From Chinchilla lanigera (lineage: Eukaryota; Chordata; Mammalia; Rodentia; Chinchillidae): a stretch of 64,000 nucleotides of DNA. The stretch lies in assembly GCF_000276665.1 (NCBI RefSeq), contig NW_004955402.1, positions 1,348,266-1,412,265 of the forward strand, given 5' to 3'. Shown piece by piece: positions 58,000 to 64,000 of this stretch. Position 1 is the stretch's first letter. Every line of letters starts with the position of its first letter. The translations under genes were made by a program, and so were the position numbers. A model generated the notes under the pieces. The model did no database searches. It was not told the DNA's origin and saw nothing but the letters and a program-made list of their open reading frames with translations.

Positions 58000-58799
58000 G
58001 AGAGAGATCAAGAGAGGAAGAGAGAGGTTGTGGGGAAGTTAAGCAGAACAGGTTTCAAATCTCCACCCCATCAAACGACAGCACAGGATTTCCAGGAAAT
58101 GTGATTTGGAGCTTAAAAGGCAAGACCTTTGCAACTATAGGCCATGGTGCAGGACCAACAGGCCCCAGGAACAGCACGAAAGGAGACTATGACATCAGGG
58201 ACAGCGTGAATCAGGCCTCAAGGACATACTTCCCCAAGTCATTCCTCACTTCCGTGCAAAGACTAACTTACTCATCGAGATTTAGCAGAGACAGGAAGTA
58301 CCTGCTCTTCCGAGGCTGAGCCTTCCGGCAGCCTTGACACCTGTCCGGACACTTTCCAGCACTGGAAGGACAGAGCTGGGGGGCGGATGCTGAGACAGCT
58401 GGCCGTGCAGCTCCCTGCAGTCCCCATCTTCCCTAGTTGGGGTGTTAAATGTGCTCTGCTGGCAGGGAACTGGTCGGAGAACCAACAGGCAAACTTGAAG
58501 TAGAAGGCAGGGGGTGTGATTGAAAGTTGAACTTGAGCCACAAAGATATTCTTTTTATACTGACACAGAGTGAGAACTATTAGGAAGAGAGAGATCAACA
58601 GAAAGTGGAAGGAGAGCGGTTACTGTCCCCTGCTCCATCCTTCATGACCAGATGGGAGAGTCCATGCGGAGGCTCAGCATGAACCCTGCGGTTTACAGCG
58701 CGGTCTCACACAGGCCAAAAGGCGCACTTCAAACACATGGCCGGATGTTTCCTTTCACACATTTAAGGCAACATGTGTACCGGTTAGCCATGTATTACA
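58000..58799. other. Single-copy sequence, nothing recognised
   Basis: Short GA-rich stretch at 58000-58030, then mixed sequence. No feature supported. Confidence 0.4.
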
Positions 58800-60125
58800 T
58801 GACAAATAGAAAATTGAAAATAAATTCTAGTAAGAAGTATTTTTGACTGGGCAACAATACATGCAAGGACCAAAGGTAGAAATAAACAAATGAATGCCTT
58901 AACAGTTTTGAAATTCTAAAACCATCTTGAAAGTAACTTTAGGATCAAAGAGAAAGTAGAGTCAGAAATTGAAGAATATTTAGAAAATAATAATAATAGG
59001 AACACTCCAAATAAAAATCAAAGGCTCATTGTCAAGCTGTATTCAGAGGAAAGCAGAGTTTTGAATAAAATGTAGGTTGTAAAAAGTATTGCAAAGTAGG
59101 CCTAAGGATAGCAGACGTGAGAAATTAGTACAGCTGTTATGATAAGCTGGAAATAGGAAGAATAACAGAATTGATGCAAATATCAAGGGCTAAATTTTCG
59201 TTTTGTGTTTTTTTTTTTTTTGGTTTTTGGTTTTTCTCCGGTACCGGGAACCGAACTCACGACCTTGCGCTTGCCAGGCAGGTGCTTTTGCCGCTGAGCT
59301 AAATCCCCAGCCCAAGGGCTAAATTTTCAAGAGAAAAATAAATGACAATTTTGACAGCAAGCAGAAGATCTTTAAATCAAGGGGTACATGGGGGAAATAC
59401 GGAATATCAAATTAGAAATAAGAATGGGAAAATAGAGTATTAGAAAAAGTAAAATAATTATAAAAGTACTTCACAGGAATCTATCCTAAATAATATTAAG
59501 TATAAGATAAAGTGTAAGTTTAACTACAAAATCAGTGAAACACAGAGAGAGAGAACCAGATTTACTCACATAAAAACTAAGACTCAATAGAAACCAATGA
59601 CTTTTTCTGTAACTTCAATTGCTCTAGGGTTTTCTGGTAACTCTTACAACACCTATAAAAACTGTATTAAAACCGGATAAAGGTAGGACACAATATAAAA
59701 ACTGTAGATCAATATCACTTATAAATATTGATGATGAATAAATAAAATATTAAGAAATGGAATCTGGCAGGACAGTGAAAGAATCCATAATAAGGACAGC
59801 AATGGACACTGGCCCGTTGAGGGGAGAGTTCATCGGTCCGTAGGACGGGAGGAGGGAAGGAAAGCAGGGAGGAGGGGGCGAGGAGCTGGGGGGAAGCAGA
59901 TCTCTTCCCTGTGGTAAAATGCCAATCAACACTATGAAAAAAGAAATGACAGAGTTTGAAATCCTTGTCACCAGCAGCAGAGTAATATTTGGTTTAAGGA
60001 AAAATCATCAATGTATTCTAAAACTCACGGAGGAAATTTAGATAAAAGAAACCCCTACAGGTTATTACTTACAAAGGAGAAAATGGTAATTTAAGCCACA
60101 GAAGTGGTGCTAGCAAAATTCATAT
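58800..60125 (+). mobile_element. Decayed L1 ORF2 fragment
   Basis: A-rich sequence following L1 ORF2 order on the plus strand, with recognisable pieces at about 58940-59090 and 59640-59760 (TGTAGATCAATATCACTTAT then AAATATTGATGATGAATAAA). No frame is open. An ID SINE with perfect flanks inserted at 59200. Confidence 0.55.
59200..59313 (-). mobile_element. Young ID SINE, perfect 15-bp duplication
   Basis: Long T-rich tail (59200-59235). The head complement is intact, with a small T insertion inside (GGTGCTTTTGCCGC). AAGGGCTAAATTTTC flanks it exactly at 59185-59199 and 59314-59328. Inserted into L1 sequence. Confidence 0.94.
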
Positions 60126-60143
60126 AGCCAGGTACGTTAGCCC

Positions 60144-60360
60144 ACTGTCCACCGCTAGAACAAAATAACTGATGCTGGGTGCTTTATAGAGATAAGTTTG
60201 CTTATAGTTTTGGAGGTGGAGGTTCCTGGCTGAGCACCTCCTGGGTTTGGCCCCTGGAAGGAGGGTAGGAGGTATGCAAAGGGAGAGGAGGACTGGTCAG
60301 ACGGGAAGCCAGGAGGGATCCACAGAGCACAGAGGCTGCTGCTCTGCTCTTTGACAGAAT
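60144..60360 (-). mobile_element. MaLR-type LTR, 5'-truncated relic
   Basis: GAACAAAATAACTGATGCTG, GCTTTATAGAGATAAGTTTG and TATAGTTTTGGAGGTGGAGG follow the start of minus-oriented MaLR LTRs. The far half is missing or unrecognisable. Confidence 0.5.
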
Positions 60361-60639
60361 CTATGAAAGAAAATGACAAAGTTTTACTGAAGAACATAAA
60401 GGAAAAGTTGGAAAATTAGTGTACCCAGTTTTTAGGGAGTTAATTTTATTAGAAAGTATTTTTCCTGAAATTAACATATTCTAGAGCTACAACACAAAGA
60501 TTCATTTGAAACTTTTTTATAGTTCTTTCATGTTTACATTGAAAAAAGGGAAAGTAATCTGAAAGCTATGAAAATAAAAGAAAAATGGCAAAGTACACAG
60601 TCATTTGAAAATGTGATTAGAACAGTGCGTCATCAGTAA
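60361..60639. other. AT-rich sequence, possibly L1 debris
   Basis: A-rich, resembles L1 ORF2 composition, but I could not align it. Confidence 0.3.
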
Positions 60640-61306
60640 AATACTCTGACGGATGCAGACAGTTTAGCCAGCTTATAAGGAGGCAGTCAGTAAGGGGCAG
60701 ACTGGGTTGGCTGGATACAAAGAAAAGAGCACACACAGTGAGTTAAGAGCTAATTCAAGCCACGCAGCTAGTTAAGCTTAGTGACATAAGAAACACCGGG
60801 AAAAGGATACAAAGCTAGGGTAAGAATGGGCAGATAAGAACCTGCCCTTCCGGGAAAGAGACTTAGGCAGAATGTGCTGGTGAGTTGGCTGTTCCTTCCT
60901 GCCTCTGGCCTGGACTTGGAGGAACTTAGAAATGCAGAGTAACCATTTTCCTTTGAACCAGGCTTCCTTTAAACTCAGCCAAATTAAGAAATTAATTTTC
61001 TTTAGACCCTAAGCCCACAGAGCCACCTGTTTAAAACAATTCCTGCTCTCCACTTACCTACGTAAGACCACAACTCAGCAAGCACCTCAGCAAGCCCCGC
61101 TTTTGGAACTCTCTCCGCGTGGGCACTGCCAGGAACTTCTTATTATTTCCAATCAGCACTCTTCTAACTTCCTCCTCCATCTGTAACATCCTTCTTTGAC
61201 TTCGTGAGACAAGCTCAGTTTTGTATAAAATTCACTGTTTCAACTTGGGGCACTGTACTTGATGGGACAATAAAGCTCACACATAGATGTGTTTTACAAT
61301 GTGACA
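60640..61306 (+). mobile_element. Solo LTR of an endogenous retrovirus
   Basis: The promoter layout of an LTR is visible on the plus strand: CCAAT box in TTTCCAATCAGC (about 61146-61157), TATA box TATAAAA (61224-61230) and polyadenylation signal AATAAA (61269-61274) in GGGACAATAAAGCTCAC. No gag or pol sequence adjoins. Ends are approximate (TG/CA ends and target duplication not fixed), and the class is not assigned. Confidence 0.55.
61224..61274 (+). promoter_or_regulatory. LTR TATA box and AATAAA signal
   Basis: TATAAAA at 61224 and AATAAA at 61269, about 45 bp apart, with a CCAAT motif about 75 bp upstream. Spacing fits a short retroviral R region. Whether it still drives transcription cannot be seen. 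Confidence 0.5.
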
Positions 61307-61480
61307 CCCTGACACCTTAAATTAATAAGGGAAATAATTATTTAATAGATGGCATTGGAAAACCTCAATGTTTAGTTTTGAAAATACTGAAGTACATCCT
61401 CACCTCATTGTAATATATTCCAACTGTATGAACACTTTACTTTTAAAAGCTGAAAAGAAACTATAGATTATAAAATGTCC

Positions 61481-61575
61481 TGGCTCTGGGGATGCAGCTC
61501 AGTGGCAGAGCACTTGTGTAGCATACACAAGGCCCTGAGTCCAATTCCTAGCGTTGCAAAAAACAAAAACAAAAT
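61481..61575 (+). mobile_element. ID SINE, older subfamily
   Basis: TGGCTCTGGGGATGCAGCTC, AGTGGCAGAGCACTTGTG, GGCCCTGAGTCCAATTCC and a tail with AAAAACAAAAACAAAA. The only well-kept ID copy in this window on the plus strand. Confidence 0.85.
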
Positions 61576-61640
61576 ATTTGAAATGTTATAATCTGTGCAC
61601 ATGTCTGTACACATTAAGAAAGAGGAAACTGCGGTGATAG

Positions 61641-61750
61641 TTAGAGACAGGGCTTTGCTACGTTGCCCAGGTGGGACTTGAACTTGTGATCCTCCTGCTT
61701 TGGCCTCCCTCCGGACTGTTACTACAGCTGTGCGTCACTGCGGTGGCTGC
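61641..61750 (-). mobile_element. B1-like SINE
   Basis: TAGAGACAGGGCTTTGCTAC, GTTGCCCAGGTGGGACTTGA, GATCCTCCTGCTTTGGCCTC and TGCGTCACTGCGGTGGCTGC form the complement of a 7SL-derived B1/Alu-like monomer. Confidence 0.75.
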
Positions 61751-61769
61751 ACCCTTTGGATTATGGTGA

Positions 61770-62050
61770 TAAATGCCTAAGAATGTCAGCAAAAGCAGAT
61801 GCTACAAAATAAGATATGGAAACTTACTTAAAAAATAATAAAACTTCTATTTGTCAAAAAATGCTCTATAGATGCTCAAAGGAAACTCCAAAAGGGAGAC
61901 AAATATTTAAACAAAAATGATCACAAATATTTTTGTAAGAAAAGGATAGCTTTCATAAGAAGAAAAATGTGCAGTAGTTGTTCACAGGGAAACCATAAAA
62001 GAATTAAAACAGACCGCAAATCACGAAGGGTTGTTCCGTTCCTTGATGTA
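61770..62050 (+). mobile_element. L1 ORF2 3' fragment
   Basis: AATAAAACTTCTATTTGTCAA, GATGCTCAAAGGAAACTCC and similar pieces recall the late part of ORF2. Weak. Confidence 0.35.
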
Positions 62051-62774
62051 CACTAGAATAAAGTAATATTTTTTCTCATGTACAATTCATTTTCCAGATT
62101 AGAAAAATGCAGGACATTCTTATTTGTACACTGAGCGGTTTCTTTTGAGCTGAAGTTGCACCGTGATGGCTGTGCCCAGATACTGTCACCAAGCCCTCTC
62201 TAATGTTTATGTACAAATGATTGATCACACTGCATTTCCCTGTGTAGGGAATGTGGTAAGTGACCTGCTGCTGGCTCATTTAACGAGCTATGATCCGGTC
62301 ACCATAGTGCTGAGGTAGACAGAAGGCTTTGATGTGAGAACATGATAGTGGCCAAATGTCAGTTAAGAGCCAAGTGCGAGGACAGCACGTTAGCACAAGG
62401 TCTCTTGTGTAAAGCCACTCTCTCTCTGTGTATCTATATTTGTTTTGATATCTGTGTGTAGAAAGAGAAAGAGTGCTTGAGAAAGTTATTCATGAAAATG
62501 ATAAAGAGTCCACTACTGCTTTGTGAAGAAAAACAGATGGCTTGATTTCTCTGTTCCTCTGTGGCTTTTTCTCCCCAGGAATCAGTTATCCCCATAGTTA
62601 AGAGGCAGAAATAACTTGTGCCCACTGCAGGAGGAAGGACATGATGAAATTTGATACATACAGTGCACACGGTGGGACGTTATTCAGCCTTACAAAGGAA
62701 GGAGCAGCATAAGGTGATGTTGGTGTGGATTCTGCTTTGGGCTGCTTTCCTCTCTCACTTCTGCCTGCTCTTCT
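62051..62774. other. Single-copy sequence with a short L1 piece
   Basis: 62640-62700 resembles the L1 3' segment with GACGTTATTCAGCCTTACAA. The rest is unrecognised. Confidence 0.35.
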
Positions 62775-62850
62775 GCCCAGCCTGGCCTTGAACAGCTGGG
62801 CTCAGCATCCTCCTGTCTCATCCTCCTGAGTGGCTTTGACCGCAGGCTCA
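62775..62850 (-). mobile_element. B1-like SINE fragment
   Basis: CCCAGCCTGGCCTTGAACAG, CAGCATCCTCCTGTCTCATC and CTCCTGAGTGGCTTTGACC form the complement of a B1 middle part. Confidence 0.5.
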
Positions 62851-62949
62851 GACCCTGCGCAGCTGGCCTCTTTGAGCGTGTGCAGCATCCACAGCAGCCT
62901 GTGCTCACTCTCGCTGCTGCACTCCTCAAGGCACATTTGGTCCTTGCAT

Positions 62950-63404
62950 CAGTCAGCACTTACCAGAAAAACAGATTCAATGCAAGACATACAAATATAT
63001 GTGGATTTACAAGGTAGGCTTACAAGGGCCGCCCACAGAGTCAGGTGTGGGACTGTGCAGAAGGGCTGTCTGTGTGCTGAGATCTGATGGATCCAGTTGA
63101 AGGCCTAGAGCTCACTTTGGTGTCCCGTGAGTCCGTATCAAGAGGCTGAAGGGTCTGCACTGAAAGCCAAGAGATAATGTCCAAGCTGAGGGGGAGACTG
63201 GGGCTCCTCTGAAGAAACAGAAGCAGCTTCCTTCTTCCTTTCCCTTTTACTTCATTCAGGCCCCCAGCCATTGGTTGGTGTCACTCAATCTAGGGCGGGT
63301 CTTCTGTCTTCGGTAAATCCCCTTAGCCACACCCAGGACTATGCTGATCCAATTTAGTTGGGCGTTTCTTACTCAAGCTGACACGGTTAACTATCACAGT
63401 CACC
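62950..63404 (-). mobile_element. ERVL-type (MLT2-like) LTR
   Basis: Starts near GTCAGCACTTACCAGAAAAAC and ends GTTAACTATCACA. The order between (GGCCCCCAGCCATTGGTTGG, CTCAAGCTGACACGG) follows minus-oriented mammalian ERVL LTRs. No internal sequence adjoins. Confidence 0.6.
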
Positions 63405-64000
63405 CCCTAAGTTTGTTCTAATTCAACCAAAATACAGCAAGTCCCGACTCCCTAATGGGTCCTGCTCCAAGAGAACCCTCCTAAGTTGGACTTGTTCCTA
63501 AATCTGATTCATTCCTAAATCCAAGTCTGACAAGTGAGTCCTTTACAGTTTTGACACAAATATATAAGACAGCAAGACAGAAGGGCAGAAGGAGAAACAC
63601 CTGGTGTTGTGGTGTGCACATGCCAGGGTCCCTTGCAAGAGCCTGACTTGGGGTTCCATGTGTCTTCAAGGGGCGCAGCTACAGAGAGGAGCAAGGACTT
63701 TGGCTCAGCTAAGGACTGGGTCAGAGGAGAGGCAGCTCCTTCTCCACTCTGCAGAGTTCTCTCCGCACAGTGTGGCGAGGAGCTGCTTCCACAGGGCACC
63801 CCTATGGGGGAAATAAATCTGGTCACCTCCGCTCTCCTGGAAGGGTCCCTTCCTCCACTCACTCAGCTCGACCCTGGTGATAGCATCACATGCAATAAAG
63901 TAAATTTTAATTCAAAAATGTGTGTGGGGTAGTTGGGGTAATTACATATTGGTGGGATGGATAATTTCCTGGGAAGATAGAATAATTGTAGTTTTTACAA
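63405..64000. other. Single-copy sequence to the window end
   Basis: No repeat or gene recognised. The 115-codon minus-strand frame at 63515-63862 lacks any domain. Confidence 0.4.

Overview
This is mammalian nuclear DNA, most likely from a rodent that is not a mouse or rat. The evidence is the repeat content: ID-type SINEs derived from a tRNA, B1 SINEs with the 29-bp internal duplication, B1-ID fusion SINEs (B1-dID type), MaLR-type LTRs, and many decayed L1 fragments. I could not fix the species from sequence alone. I find no protein-coding gene. The open reading frames are short or lie in GC-rich DNA where stops are rare by chance. None shows a protein family, a convincing exon chain or a start context I would defend. 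There is no rRNA gene, functional tRNA gene or CRISPR array, and nothing bacterial or viral beyond old endogenous LTRs.

Layout. 1-2.7 kb: ID SINEs and a MaLR element (LTR plus internal part) with a small inverted copy of its internal sequence. 2.7-6.4 kb: GC-rich single-copy DNA. 6.4-12.5 kb: a decayed, once long L1 on the + strand, interrupted by an older repeat and followed by a second L1 ORF2 piece. 12.5-17.4 kb: single-copy DNA with SINEs, including one B1-dID whose 98-bp segment is present three times in tandem. 17.4-23.6 kb: L1M/HAL1-like fragments, two MaLR LTRs, a B1 and a minisatellite. 23.6-37.2 kb: mostly single-copy and GC-rich. 37.2-43.7 kb: a cluster of minus-strand L1 3' ends, nested L1 insertions and an ERV LTR. 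43.7-48.5 kb: GC-rich DNA with L1 relics. 49-50.1 kb: one DNA transposon nested in another. 50-58.8 kb: GC-rich single-copy DNA with a sharp CpG island at about 55.14-55.75 kb. 58.8-63.4 kb: L1, SINEs and LTRs.

The window therefore reads as an intergenic or intronic stretch shaped by successive retrotransposon waves. The best candidate for function is the CpG island, with a good minus-strand splice donor inside it, and a few AT-rich single-copy blocks that look like possible conserved non-coding elements. Family assignments rest on recalled consensus sequences and visible structure (tails, target-site duplications, box motifs), since no search could be run.
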